Part shown: one piece after another, positions 13,973-21,245 of the stretch
Layout: every line of letters begins with the position of its first letter
How positions within the stretch are numbered: position 1 is the first letter of the stretch
Notes under the pieces: generated by a model
Seen by the model: the letters and a program-made list of their open reading frames with translations, nothing else
Told to the model about the DNA's origin: nothing
The model's database searches: none
Source of the DNA: an uncultured Prevotella sp.
GTDB lineage: Bacteria > Bacteroidota > Bacteroidia > Bacteroidales > Bacteroidaceae
DNA length: 64,000 nt
Direction: 5' to 3'
Assembly (NCBI GenBank): GCA_946404405.1
Contig: CAMJDL010000003.1
Coordinates: 62,001 to 126,000 of the forward strand
Position numbers and translations under genes: made by a program

Positions 13973-15646
13973 TTATTTATTAAATTCCAAATCGTCGTTG
14001 GCCCAGTTGCTCAGCCAAGGATATTTTTCAATAGCCTGGCTCTTCAGCTGCTGAGCAGCAGAGTCGTTGCCTTGACGGGCACTCAAGATAGCCTTCAGAT
14101 AATAAGTAATGCCATCGGCCTTGCTCACACCATCAAGTGTCTGGGCAGCCTTGGCATAGTTGTTATTCATCAGCTGTGCCAGTGCAGCGCTATTGGTCTT
14201 CAGGTTGCCAAAATCCTTCTCTGCCTGTGCATACTTACCCTGAGCCAGATGCAAATTGCCCAGCACCTCGTTCTGATTGCTGGCACCTGCTGCACGTCCG
14301 ATGTAGTTCTCTGCAGAACTGAGGTCGCCCTGCTGCAGAGCCAGTAGTCCCAGATTTGCATTGGCCTCAGCATGGTTCGTATTCTTCTGACGAGCCTGCT
14401 CCAACCACTGCTGAGCCTCGACATAGTTACCCTTGTCGAAAGCCATAGCGCCCATATTGTTATAGGCGCGGACATCCTCAGGATACTGCTTGACAGCCGT
14501 GCGATAGATGCTTTCCTTCTCTGCATCCGTCTTAGCCAGAGAGGCAGCATACAACAGTTCGTCAACGCTCAATTTGCTCGCATCGTTCTTCAGCTGGTCC
14601 TGAATCTGCTGGTCGCTACGTCCCATCGTCTCGTAGTTGATAGTCATACGGGCACGACGCAGTTCTGGCAGGATACCATCAGCCAACTCCTTAAAGCCGT
14701 GGCTCATATTCTTAATCTGCTGCTCACGCTCCTCAGGATCCTGATACATGGAGAGCACGCGCAGAATCACGTCCTTGTCCTGGATATTCGAAGCCTTTAC
14801 CAGTTGCTGGAATCCCTCCCAGTCCTGAGCGGTATAGTTCGACTCCACATCACCATTCACCTTAGCCTGCTTCAGTTGCTGCTTCACGTAGTTTTCTGTA
14901 TTCTCTTGACGTTTGCTGGCCAGCTTCTCGTTCAGCGCCACACCACCATCAGGCGAAGCGTATGCAGACACCTGCACATTCTTCAACGACAGATTCTTGT
15001 TGTTGGCACTGATGCGCTGCAACAGGTTTACGAACTCCTGTACAGAACCGTTCTTCAACTCACTCTTGCGCAACTCAGCCTGTTCAATCAGGAAGCGGAT
15101 ATTAGCCTCCTGCTTTTGGGCAATGGCACGCTCAAAAGAGAAAGATGCTGTTGCCGGACGGGCAGAAGTCAGCGTCATACGATACAGCTCACTCGTTGCC
15201 AAAACGCCATCAGCCAGTTTCAGGGCGTCCATATCTTTCTGCTTACCACTGATGTTGGCGTCAAACTCCAGCCACAACTCACTCTTGTGCATGGCTGCCA
15301 CGTATTTGAAGTTCGTCGTAATCTTAAAGTTGCCACCCTCCTTATAGTTGATGACCTGATCGTTACCCTGCACCTTTTCGCCCTGCAGCGTAATAGCATA
15401 TCCCTTGACCGACTGCCGGGCACCATCCTGCACATAGCGCAAAACGGGCGTAATGGTCAGCACGGCCTTCTTGTTCATGTACTTGGCAGGTATCACACCA
15501 GTAATGGTCACATTGACCATACCGTTTTCAACCTTCAAGACCGATGGAACCACTGTCAGGTTCTCTTTCTTCATGGGCTCCAGACTTGCAGCCCCAGCTG
15601 TTAACGTCATAGCTGCGAACAGCATCAATATCCATTTCTTCATCAT
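13973..15646 (-). CDS. Periplasmic TPR protein with OmpA-like region
   Basis: About 557 residues with a signal peptide (MMKKWILMLFAAMTLTAGA). The first half is beta-rich, then an OmpA-like stretch appears (VSAYASPDGGVALNEKLASKRQENTENYV, residues about 230-260). The C-terminal third is a string of tetratricopeptide repeats (AYNNMGAMAFDKGNYVEAQQWLEQA; ANANLGLLALQQGDLSSAENYI). Proteins with this layout are common and uncharacterised in Bacteroidales. An alternative ATG at 15661 overlaps the stop of the preceding gene by 8 bases, suggesting translational coupling. The role is unknown, and TPRs point to protein-protein contacts near the outer membrane. Confidence 0.75.
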   Translation of the reverse strand: MMKKWILMLFAAMTLTAGAASLEPMKKENLTVVPSVLKVENGMVNVTITGVIPAKYMNKKAVLTITPVLRYVQDGARQSVKGYAITLQGEKVQGNDQVINYKEGGNFKITTNFKYVAAMHKSELWLEFDANISGKQKDMDALKLADGVLATSELYRMTLTSARPATASFSFERAIAQKQEANIRFLIEQAELRKSELKNGSVQEFVNLLQRISANNKNLSLKNVQVSAYASPDGGVALNEKLASKRQENTENYVKQQLKQAKVNGDVESNYTAQDWEGFQQLVKASNIQDKDVILRVLSMYQDPEEREQQIKNMSHGFKELADGILPELRRARMTINYETMGRSDQQIQDQLKNDASKLSVDELLYAASLAKTDAEKESIYRTAVKQYPEDVRAYNNMGAMAFDKGNYVEAQQWLEQARQKNTNHAEANANLGLLALQQGDLSSAENYIGRAAGASNQNEVLGNLHLAQGKYAQAEKDFGNLKTNSAALAQLMNNNYAKAAQTLDGVSKADGITYYLKAILSARQGNDSAAQQLKSQAIEKYPWLSNWANDDLEFNK

Positions 15647-15653
15647 ATCTTGT

Positions 15654-16331
15654 TTATTCATTAATTGCTTTCAACACTTGTTCACTAATAGCCTTCATAC
15701 CTTTCTGATTAGGATGACCCGACTTTTTCTCGATACCCTTCAACTGAATGACAGGAATACCATAATGCTTACAGATGACGGCAGTCGATTCCGTGATATC
15801 CTTACGCAATTCCGTATTCTGGATAAAGTAAATGCGCGCATTGGGATAACGAGACAGAGCATCGTTCAGCAACTTTGCCAGCGCAGGACGGTATGTGTAG
15901 AGGTCGGCACGCTTCCAGTCCTTATACTGGTATTCGCCCACCTTGGCGCCACACCAGCTGTCGTTAGTATTACCGAATATCAGCAAGATGTCAGGGCTAC
16001 CCACACGTGGCAGACGTGTAATAAACGAACGGTCGCTATAGTCCTCGTCGTTATAACCCGTATAACAAATTGTTGCGCCACTGTACGATTCATTCTTCTC
16101 CAACAGATAGCCGCCCTCCTTCACAACCTGCCACCACCATGTCTGGCGCACGTCATTGACATCCGTATTCCGGGCATCCATGGGTTCGAAATACCAAATG
16201 GCATTCCCCTCAGGAATATAGTTCTGGTAGGTCGAGTACGAATCGCCCAAGATGCTGATTCTCAGGCGTTGCTGAGCGACAGCCGTCAGCGACAGCAGGA
16301 CAGCAAATAAAACAAAAAACCTTTTCATCAT
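15654..16331 (-). CDS. Secreted SGNH/GDSL hydrolase
   Basis: 225 residues. A signal peptide (ending LTAVAQ) is followed by block I GDSYS (nucleophile Ser), a Gly block near YSGATICYTG, block III GNTND and block V HPNQKG with the catalytic His. SGNH enzymes of this kind are lipases or carbohydrate esterases, and the presence of pullulanase in the operon suggests a saccharide ester. First gene of the operon SGNH hydrolase - TPR protein - TlpA-like - pullulanase, with its own promoter. Confidence 0.82.
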   Translation of the reverse strand: MMKRFFVLFAVLLSLTAVAQQRLRISILGDSYSTYQNYIPEGNAIWYFEPMDARNTDVNDVRQTWWWQVVKEGGYLLEKNESYSGATICYTGYNDEDYSDRSFITRLPRVGSPDILLIFGNTNDSWCGAKVGEYQYKDWKRADLYTYRPALAKLLNDALSRYPNARIYFIQNTELRKDITESTAVICKHYGIPVIQLKGIEKKSGHPNQKGMKAISEQVLKAINE

Positions 16332-16355
16332 CGCAAATTATAACGTTATTGATTG

Positions 16356-16363
16356 CAAAAGTA
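16356..16363 (-). promoter_or_regulatory. -7 promoter box of the SGNH-to-pullulanase operon
   Basis: TACTTTTG on the minus strand, 24 bases before the start codon at 16331. It gives a very short leader. Confidence 0.6.
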
Positions 16364-16392
16364 GTGAAAACCGAGCAAAATTCAAAATAAAT

Positions 16393-16423
16393 TTTGATTT
16401 ATTCTCATTTTTTCGTAACTTTG
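16393..16423 (+). promoter_or_regulatory. Full promoter without a nearby gene
   Basis: TTTG at 16393-16396, 19 bases, then TAACTTTG at 16416-16423. This is a close match to the Bacteroidetes TTTG-N19-TAnnTTTG promoter. No open frame follows for about 370 bases, and the rhodanese gene has its own -7 box at 16766. A non-coding RNA or long leader could start here. Confidence 0.6.
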
Positions 16424-16514
16424 CACTCTAATAACATATTTATTGTGTGGGGGAAGACTGACGGAACAGATTACTTATAAGGATAAATAATCGGGTCCGA
16501 CCGACCGCTCACGC

Positions 16515-16580
16515 ATATCAGGGCGGGTGCTCCAATATATCAGGGCGCCCGCCCTAATATATGTGGGCGGACGCCCGAAT
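16515..16580. repeat. Array of three 22-bp near-palindromic units
   Basis: Units at 16515-16536, 16537-16558 and 16559-16580 all begin ATAT and end AAT. Units two and three contain palindromes (AGGGCG-CC-CGCCCT and GGGCG-GA-CGCCC). Unit one can pair with unit two (GGGCGGGTGC against GCGCCCGCCC). It lies in the 464-base gap before the rhodanese gene. Confidence 0.85.
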
Positions 16581-16595
16581 CTGACAAATTGCCGT

Positions 16596-16661
16596 CTCTC
16601 TCCCTGCTACATGCCTTCTCTCCCCCTGTTAGTACGTATCTTTTCCCCTGTTTCCCTTAGT
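16596..16661. repeat. Second array of three 22-bp units
   Basis: Units at 16596-16617, 16618-16639 and 16640-16661 begin CTCTCTCCCTG, CTCTCCCCCTG and CTTTTCCCCTG. The right halves are less alike. Same spacing as the array 16 bases upstream but unrelated in sequence. The rest of the gap (16662-16765) shows nothing I recognise. Confidence 0.65.
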
Positions 16662-16765
16662 ATCTTTGCTAAATTGTGGATACTATAATCTGGTCAATCA
16701 TACGCGTAATACCTAAATACACTTAAAACTAATGGCAAAAATAGTGATTATTGAGGAATTATTAG

Positions 16766-16773
16766 TAAATTTG
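16766..16773 (+). promoter_or_regulatory. -7 promoter box of the rhodanese/MBL gene
   Basis: TAAATTTG, 22 bases before the ATG at 16796. Confidence 0.55.
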
Positions 16774-16795
16774 TAGCCAAATAAAAAACAATAAT

Positions 16796-17857
16796 ATGAA
16801 GATGAAAAAGTACTTTGCTTGTTTGATGGCCGCTTTAGGCCTGAATACTGCCTGTGCACAGGCAAATTATGAGAATGCGGACGTGAAGGGATTCGCTGAG
16901 TTGATGAATGACCCTAACGTCGTGGTGCTGGATGTGCGCACAGCTGATGAGTTCAAGGAGGGGCATCTCGTGGGAGCCCTGAACATTGACCAGACACAAA
17001 GCGACTTCATCGAGAAAGCGAAAGTGGCGCTGCCTACCGACAAGACGATTGCCGTATATTGCAGGAGCGGACGACGCTCGGCCAGCGCTGCAGGAAGACT
17101 GGCAGCAGTGGGTTATAAGGCTGTGAATCTGAAGGGTGGTATCATTGCATGGAAAGAGGCCAAGAAGCCCGTCACGACTGACACGTACGAGGTGGATGTA
17201 TTCAAGACCAAGAGTGGCAAGACGGTGAAGTTCCATGCGCTGGTTCACGCCAGCATCCGCATCGAGTACGATGGTAAGGAGATAGAGATTGACCCCGTGA
17301 CGAAACTTGGCAACAAGACGATTGACTATAGCGCAATGCCGAAGGCTAACTACATCTTCTTAACGCACGAGCATGGCGACCACTTCGACAAGGAGGCCAT
17401 CAAGTTGCTAACAGGCGAAAAAACGCAACTTGTCATGAATAAGCGGTGCGCAGAAATGTATGGCGGCCCATGCGCTGTATTGTACAATAATCAAAGTGCA
17501 ACGTTAGGCGACATCAACGTAGATGCAGTACCCGCCTATAATAATTCCGAAGGGCGTACACAGTTCCACCCAAAAGGTCGCGACAATGGCTATATTCTGA
17601 CCATCGACGGGCTGCGCATCTACATTGCTAGCGATACAGAAGACATCCCCGAGATGCAGGACATCAAGGATATCGACATCGCCTTTATGCCTTGCAATCA
17701 GCCCTATACAATGACAACGGAGCAATTGGTGAAGGCTGCCAAGACGGTCAAGCCCAAGGTGCTGTTCCCCTATCACTATGGTCAGACGGACTTAAGCGGA
17801 ATACCGTCACAGCTGAAGGGTAGCGGCATAGATGTTCGGATCAGGCACTATGAATGA
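16796..17857 (+). CDS. Exported rhodanese fused to a metallo-beta-lactamase-fold (UlaG-like) domain
   Basis: 353 residues. A signal sequence (residues 1-22, ending ACAQA) is followed by a rhodanese domain (about 25-120) with active-site loop CRSGRRS. A metallo-beta-lactamase-fold domain (about 135-350) carries the metal motif HEHGDHFD, a later Asp in ASDTED and a C-terminal FPYHYGQ. The second half resembles the UlaG/L-ascorbate-6-phosphate lactonase-like group. Rhodanese plus MBL pairings are known in sulfur and persulfide metabolism, but those use ETHE1-type MBL domains, so a sulfur role is inference. Monocistronic: a promoter lies upstream and a terminator follows. Confidence 0.82.
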   Translation: MKMKKYFACLMAALGLNTACAQANYENADVKGFAELMNDPNVVVLDVRTADEFKEGHLVGALNIDQTQSDFIEKAKVALPTDKTIAVYCRSGRRSASAAGRLAAVGYKAVNLKGGIIAWKEAKKPVTTDTYEVDVFKTKSGKTVKFHALVHASIRIEYDGKEIEIDPVTKLGNKTIDYSAMPKANYIFLTHEHGDHFDKEAIKLLTGEKTQLVMNKRCAEMYGGPCAVLYNNQSATLGDINVDAVPAYNNSEGRTQFHPKGRDNGYILTIDGLRIYIASDTEDIPEMQDIKDIDIAFMPCNQPYTMTTEQLVKAAKTVKPKVLFPYHYGQTDLSGIPSQLKGSGIDVRIRHYE

Positions 17858-17888
17858 TGCTAACTGAGGGCATCAACAGCAAATAGGA

Positions 17889-17925
17889 CGAAAAAAAACG
17901 AGGCAGAACACTCTGTCTCGTTTTT
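17889..17925. terminator. Bidirectional terminator between the rhodanese gene and tRNA-Leu
   Basis: ACGAGGCAGA and TCTGTCTCGT form a stem around 17898-17921. A run of A on the left and T on the right would give a U-tract in both directions. Confidence 0.85.
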
Positions 17926-17928
17926 CCG

Positions 17929-18012
17929 TGCCGCGAGCGGGACTCGAACCCGCACAGCTGCAATAGCCAAGGGATTTTAAGTCCCTCGTGTCTACCATTC
18001 CACCATCGCGGC
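17929..18012 (-). tRNA. tRNA-Leu, anticodon TAA
   Basis: 84 bases on the minus strand. A 7-bp acceptor stem (GCCGCGA / TCGCGGC) is seen, with discriminator A, T-arm GGTTCGAGTCC and a long variable arm as expected for leucine. The anticodon loop ACTTAAAAT gives TAA and reads UUA codons. The CCA end is not encoded. A -7 box lies 15 bases upstream of the gene. Confidence 0.95.
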
Positions 18013-18026
18013 GACCTTAGCGGCTG

Positions 18027-18034
18027 CAAAGGTA
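18027..18034 (-). promoter_or_regulatory. -7 promoter box of tRNA-Leu
   Basis: TACCTTTG on the minus strand, directly downstream of the period-7 array at 18044-18071. The 52 bases 18023-18074 match 21194-21245 (pyrE promoter) with a single difference. Confidence 0.75.
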
Positions 18035-18043
18035 CGAAAAAAA

Positions 18044-18103
18044 GTGAAAAGTGAAAAGTGAAAAGTGAAAAATTTGCTTCCGCAACATCATTTTTTCTTT
18101 TTC
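18044..18103. repeat. Period-7 array (GTGAAAA x4) and copy 1 of a 60-bp direct repeat
   Basis: Four perfect GTGAAAA units are followed by ATTTGCTTCCGCAACAT and a T-rich tail. About 53 of 60 bases match 18671-18730, with no gap. On the minus strand it could encode a start and a signal-like peptide (MMLRKQIFHFSLFTFHFF) that soon hits a stop. It therefore looks like a stray copy of the 5' end of the lipoprotein gene. Confidence 0.85.
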
Positions 18104-18112
18104 TTCCCCTTT

Positions 18113-18727
18113 TTACCTGTGTCTGAACACGCTGAGATGCCCAAACGGGCCGAATGTAGAGGCTGCATATTTCTCCAATCCTGTATCGCCCTGTTGTCCG
18201 TTTTGCAAGACGCCACCATTGTTCATGTCGTACTTCCGTCCACACTTTCCACAAGTGGCTATGCCCTTGTCGCTCATGCTGACGCCGTAGTTGGGACTGA
18301 GCGTGTTGTTGGTTTCACGTACACAATTAGGACACTGGACATCGTAGGCCACGAACTTTGCGTTTCCAAAATCGTCGAGCACAGCATTCTGAAAGCCTAC
18401 GATGATACCGTTATTCAGGCCCAGTATATATTCTGCACGCTTCTCTGCCTCTGTCTCTACCTGACTGCTCGCTGCGTTGTAGTTGCTCTTAAAGTTCAGA
18501 TACTTCACGCCACCACGCACGGACTCCGTAATCAGGCAGAACATGCCCGGCACATTGACATCCATACATGATGCCAACGTGGCATCCTGATGGGTGGCAT
18601 TATCGTAGGCAAAACGACATGGCCATGTGGAATACTCGTTTTCTGCTTCGCAAGAGAGAAGTAAGAGTAAGTGAAAAGTGAAAAGTGAAAAATGAATAAT
18701 TTGCTTCCGCACCATTATTTTTTTCAT
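18113..18727 (-). CDS. Putative lipoprotein with CxxC pairs
   Basis: 204 residues from ATG 18727, which overlaps the argH stop (ATGA). The lipoprotein signal MVRKQIIHFSLFTFHLLLLLSC is encoded largely by period-7 DNA repeats. The mature part has the cysteines of QCPNC (about 145) and TCGKCGRKYD (about 170), which look like a small zinc-ribbon or Rieske-like cluster, followed by a Gly-rich tail (NNGGVLQNGQQGDTG). I do not recognise the family with certainty. It is translationally coupled to argH and flanked by 60-bp direct repeats. Confidence 0.7.
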   Translation of the reverse strand: MKKIMVRKQIIHFSLFTFHLLLLLSCEAENEYSTWPCRFAYDNATHQDATLASCMDVNVPGMFCLITESVRGGVKYLNFKSNYNAASSQVETEAEKRAEYILGLNNGIIVGFQNAVLDDFGNAKFVAYDVQCPNCVRETNNTLSPNYGVSMSDKGIATCGKCGRKYDMNNGGVLQNGQQGDTGLEKYAASTFGPFGHLSVFRHR

Positions 18728-18730
18728 TTT
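18654..18730. repeat. Period-7 array encoding a signal peptide, and copy 2 of the 60-bp direct repeat
   Basis: Units GAGAGAA, GTAAGAG, TAAGTGA, AAAGTGA, AAAGTGA, AAAATGA are in register. The part 18671-18730 pairs with 18044-18103. It contains the start codon and the whole hydrophobic core of the lipoprotein signal. Confidence 0.85.
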
Positions 18731-20061
18731 AGCAATTGCTTCTCTGCTTCTGTCACTCGCTCGAAGGCAAAACCATCGAGAATACTTTGCATCAGGGCAC
18801 TGATGCGGTCGTTGCAAAGATTACCTATCGAGCCCTCGTGGGTGTGATGGATATCCTTGTTGGGACGGAAGGTGCCTGCCTCGATGTCGAGTCCCACCTT
18901 TTTGTAGGCATCACGGAAAGGCATACCTTCAGACGCAAGGCGGTTCACCTCTTCAACGCTGAACATGGGGTCGTACATGGGGTTGTCGAGGATGTCGTCG
19001 CGTACCTCTATCTTATTAATAATGTAGGCTGCCATCTGCAAGCAGTCCTTCAACTCGTCGAAAGCAGGCAGGAATACCTCCTTGATAATCTGCAAATCGC
19101 GGAAGTAGCCTACAGGCAGATTGTTCATGATAAGTGTGACCTGCTGGGGCAGAGCCTGCAACTTGTTGCACTTGGCACGGATCAGCTCGAAGACATCAGG
19201 ATTCTTCTTATGCGGCATAATGCTTGAACCCGTAGTACACTCTTTAGGCAACTTGACAAACGAGAAGTTCTGCGAGTTGAACAGGCAGGAGTCGAAAGCC
19301 ATCTTGGCCAATGTACCAGCGATGGTAGCAATGGCAAAGCCAACGTTACGTTCCATCTTGCCACGACCCATCTGGGCATAGACGACATTATAATCCATGG
19401 AGTCGAAGCCCAACAAGTCGGTAGTCATCTGACGATTCAAGGGGAACGAAGAGCCATAGCCTGCTGCAGAACCAAGGGGGTTGCGGTTGGTCATCTTATA
19501 GGCAGCCTGCAGGAACAGCATATCGTCCGTCAGGGACTCAGCGTATGCGCCAAACCACAAGCCAAAGCTCGATGGCATGGCTACCTGCAAATGGGTGTAA
19601 CCAGGCATCAGCACTTGTTTGTACTGCTCGCTCTTCTGTATAAGTTCGTCGAACAGCACCTTCACACCATCGGCCACCTCCATCAGTTCATGACGGGTAA
19701 ACAGTTTGAGGTCTACCAGCACCTGATCGTTACGCGAACGTCCCGAGTGAATCTTCTTGCCCATATCGCCTAACTTACGCGTCAGCATCAGTTCTACCTG
19801 AGAGTGTACATCCTCTACCCCATCCTCGATGACGAACTCACCACGTTCGCAAATCTGATAGATATTCTTCAGCTCTGCCAACAGCAAAGGCAGTTCGTCC
19901 TTGCCAATGAGTCCGATGCTTTCCAACATGGTTATATGAGCCATCGAGCCCAACACGTCGTACTTGGCCAGGTAGAGGTCCATCTCACGATCTCTGCCAA
20001 CGGTGAAGCGCTCAATCTCGGCATTCACCTCGAAGTTCTTCTCCCAAAGTTTGTTTGCCAT
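18724..20061 (-). CDS. argH: Argininosuccinate lyase
   Basis: 445 residues. It has the fumarase/aspartase superfamily signature GSSIMPHKKNPD, plus HSGRSRNDQV and GYTHLQVAMPSSFG of argininosuccinate lyases. It splits argininosuccinate into arginine and fumarate, the last step of arginine synthesis. No other arg gene is nearby. Upstream lies a 61-base gap with a period-7 array and an inverted repeat. No -7 box is visible there, so it may be transcribed with pyrE and the SRPBCC gene. Confidence 0.95.
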   Translation of the reverse strand: MANKLWEKNFEVNAEIERFTVGRDREMDLYLAKYDVLGSMAHITMLESIGLIGKDELPLLLAELKNIYQICERGEFVIEDGVEDVHSQVELMLTRKLGDMGKKIHSGRSRNDQVLVDLKLFTRHELMEVADGVKVLFDELIQKSEQYKQVLMPGYTHLQVAMPSSFGLWFGAYAESLTDDMLFLQAAYKMTNRNPLGSAAGYGSSFPLNRQMTTDLLGFDSMDYNVVYAQMGRGKMERNVGFAIATIAGTLAKMAFDSCLFNSQNFSFVKLPKECTTGSSIMPHKKNPDVFELIRAKCNKLQALPQQVTLIMNNLPVGYFRDLQIIKEVFLPAFDELKDCLQMAAYIINKIEVRDDILDNPMYDPMFSVEEVNRLASEGMPFRDAYKKVGLDIEAGTFRPNKDIHHTHEGSIGNLCNDRISALMQSILDGFAFERVTEAEKQLLK

Positions 20062-20072
20062 TGTTTTATCAA

Positions 20073-20119
20073 TAATTAGTAATGAGTAATTAGTAATGAG
20101 TAATTATGATTACTAATTA
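20073..20119. repeat. Period-7 array (TAATTAG/TAATGAG) with an inverted arm
   Basis: Units TAATTAG, TAATGAG, TAATTAG, TAATGAG, TAATTAT. TAATTAGTAAT at 20087-20097 pairs perfectly with ATTACTAATTA at 20109-20119, giving an 11-bp stem. A closely similar element is at 55472-55512. Confidence 0.85.
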
Positions 20120-20122
20120 AGG

Positions 20123-20536
20123 TTATACATAAGGAACTTGTGCAAGTGCATCAGCAATCTTTTCCACACCATCCTGAAGGGGACCAGCGACCATACCCTT
20201 CAGCATAAAGGGAATGTCGGCCTTCACAGTGACCTTCATCTTGCTCTCCGTCTCGTTGACAGGCAGCACTTGAATCCAGAGATTGAAGGGGATTGGCGAC
20301 TGTTCTGTCTCGAACTTGACGCACTTATTCTCCTCACGCTCAATGATACGGAGCTTGATGGTACCAACGGGGGCCACACTTACCTGCACAGAGTCGCTGT
20401 CGAACTGGAACTCCTGCAACTTATCCTCAGGGATACGGTCACGGACACGCTCCAGATTACTCAAATCACTGATATTGCGATACACATTCTCAACGGGATA
20501 TGGTATCTGCTTCACGCTACTTTCAAACTTACTCAT
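20123..20536 (-). CDS. SRPBCC-fold (polyketide-cyclase-like) protein
   Basis: 137 residues. The pattern FESSVKQIPYPVENVYRNISDLSNLERV at the N-terminus and a long C-terminal helix (MVAGPLQDGVEKIADALAQV) fit the START/SRPBCC fold, which encloses a hydrophobic ligand cavity. There is no signal peptide. The gene starts inside the last 8 bases of pyrE and is co-transcribed with it. Function unknown. Confidence 0.75.
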   Translation of the reverse strand: MSKFESSVKQIPYPVENVYRNISDLSNLERVRDRIPEDKLQEFQFDSDSVQVSVAPVGTIKLRIIEREENKCVKFETEQSPIPFNLWIQVLPVNETESKMKVTVKADIPFMLKGMVAGPLQDGVEKIADALAQVPYV

Positions 20537-21167
20537 TCTGCTTCCACGTACTTGGTGACTTGCGCCACTCGTTCAACACTTCTATTTCTTCCTTCTTGAT
20601 ATAGCCAGTCTCAGCAGCCTGCTCCAACACGGCGGCATAGTCGCTCAATGTGACGAGCTTGACACCAGCCTCACGGAAAGCCTCCTCAGCAACAGGGAAA
20701 CCGTAGGTAAACGAAGCCACCATACCAATGACCTCTACGCCATATTCGCGCAGAGCAGCAACAGCCTTCAGACTCGAGCCACCAGTAGAAATCAGGTCTT
20801 CGACCACGATGACCTTGGCACCTTTCTTCAGTTCGCCTTCCACCTGATTACCCATACCGTGGTCTTTTGGCTTTGGACGAACGTAAGCGTAGGGCAGTCC
20901 TAACTCGTCAGCCACCAAAGCACCCTGTGCAATAGCACCAGTAGCCACACCAGCTACAGCCTCAGCCTCAGGGAAATACTCCTGAATGGCATGACAGAGT
21001 TCCAGCTTCACGAAAGAACGAACATCGGCAAAACCTAAAGTCTTGCGGTTATCGGTATAGATGGGTGACTTCCAACCCGAAGCCCATGTAAATGGCTCGT
21101 TAGGTTGCAACTTGATGGCCTTGATATCCATCAGTTTCTGAGCAAAAAGTTTCTTTATCGTATCCAT
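20529..21167 (-). CDS. pyrE: Orotate phosphoribosyltransferase
   Basis: 212 residues from ATG 21167. It has the phosphoribosyltransferase PRPP motif VIVVEDLISTGGSS and the family pieces FTWASGWKSPIYTDNR and RPKPKDHGMGNQVEG. It makes orotidine monophosphate in pyrimidine synthesis. Longer upstream frames are excluded because the promoter -7 box lies at 21198-21205. First gene of pyrE - SRPBCC and possibly argH. Confidence 0.95.
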   Translation of the reverse strand: MDTIKKLFAQKLMDIKAIKLQPNEPFTWASGWKSPIYTDNRKTLGFADVRSFVKLELCHAIQEYFPEAEAVAGVATGAIAQGALVADELGLPYAYVRPKPKDHGMGNQVEGELKKGAKVIVVEDLISTGGSSLKAVAALREYGVEVIGMVASFTYGFPVAEEAFREAGVKLVTLSDYAAVLEQAAETGYIKKEEIEVLNEWRKSPSTWKQNE

Positions 21168-21193
21168 ATTTTTTTGTACTTTGCAGAAATTAC

Positions 21194-21245
21194 GCTGCAA
21201 AGGTACAAAAAAAAGTGAAAAGTGAAAAGTGAAAAGTGAAAAATT
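21194..21245 (-). promoter_or_regulatory. pyrE promoter with upstream period-7 array
   Basis: TACCTTTG (minus strand) at 21198-21205, then eight A on the plus strand, then four GTGAAAA units (21215-21242). The block matches the tRNA-Leu promoter block at 18023-18074 in 51 of 52 bases. The array ends at the sprA stop codon. Confidence 0.8.

Noticed and set aside
13955..14347. Plus-strand open frames opposite the TPR gene
   Set aside because: Shadows of a well-supported minus-strand protein with TPR motifs; no promoter or family match.
16515..16661. 22-bp and 21-bp arrays as a CRISPR array
   Set aside because: Units are contiguous, degenerate and without unique spacers, and no cas gene is in the window.
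17841..18254. Long minus-strand frame across tRNA-Leu
   Set aside because: It reads through a tRNA, a promoter and the lipoprotein gene in another frame, so it is a shadow.
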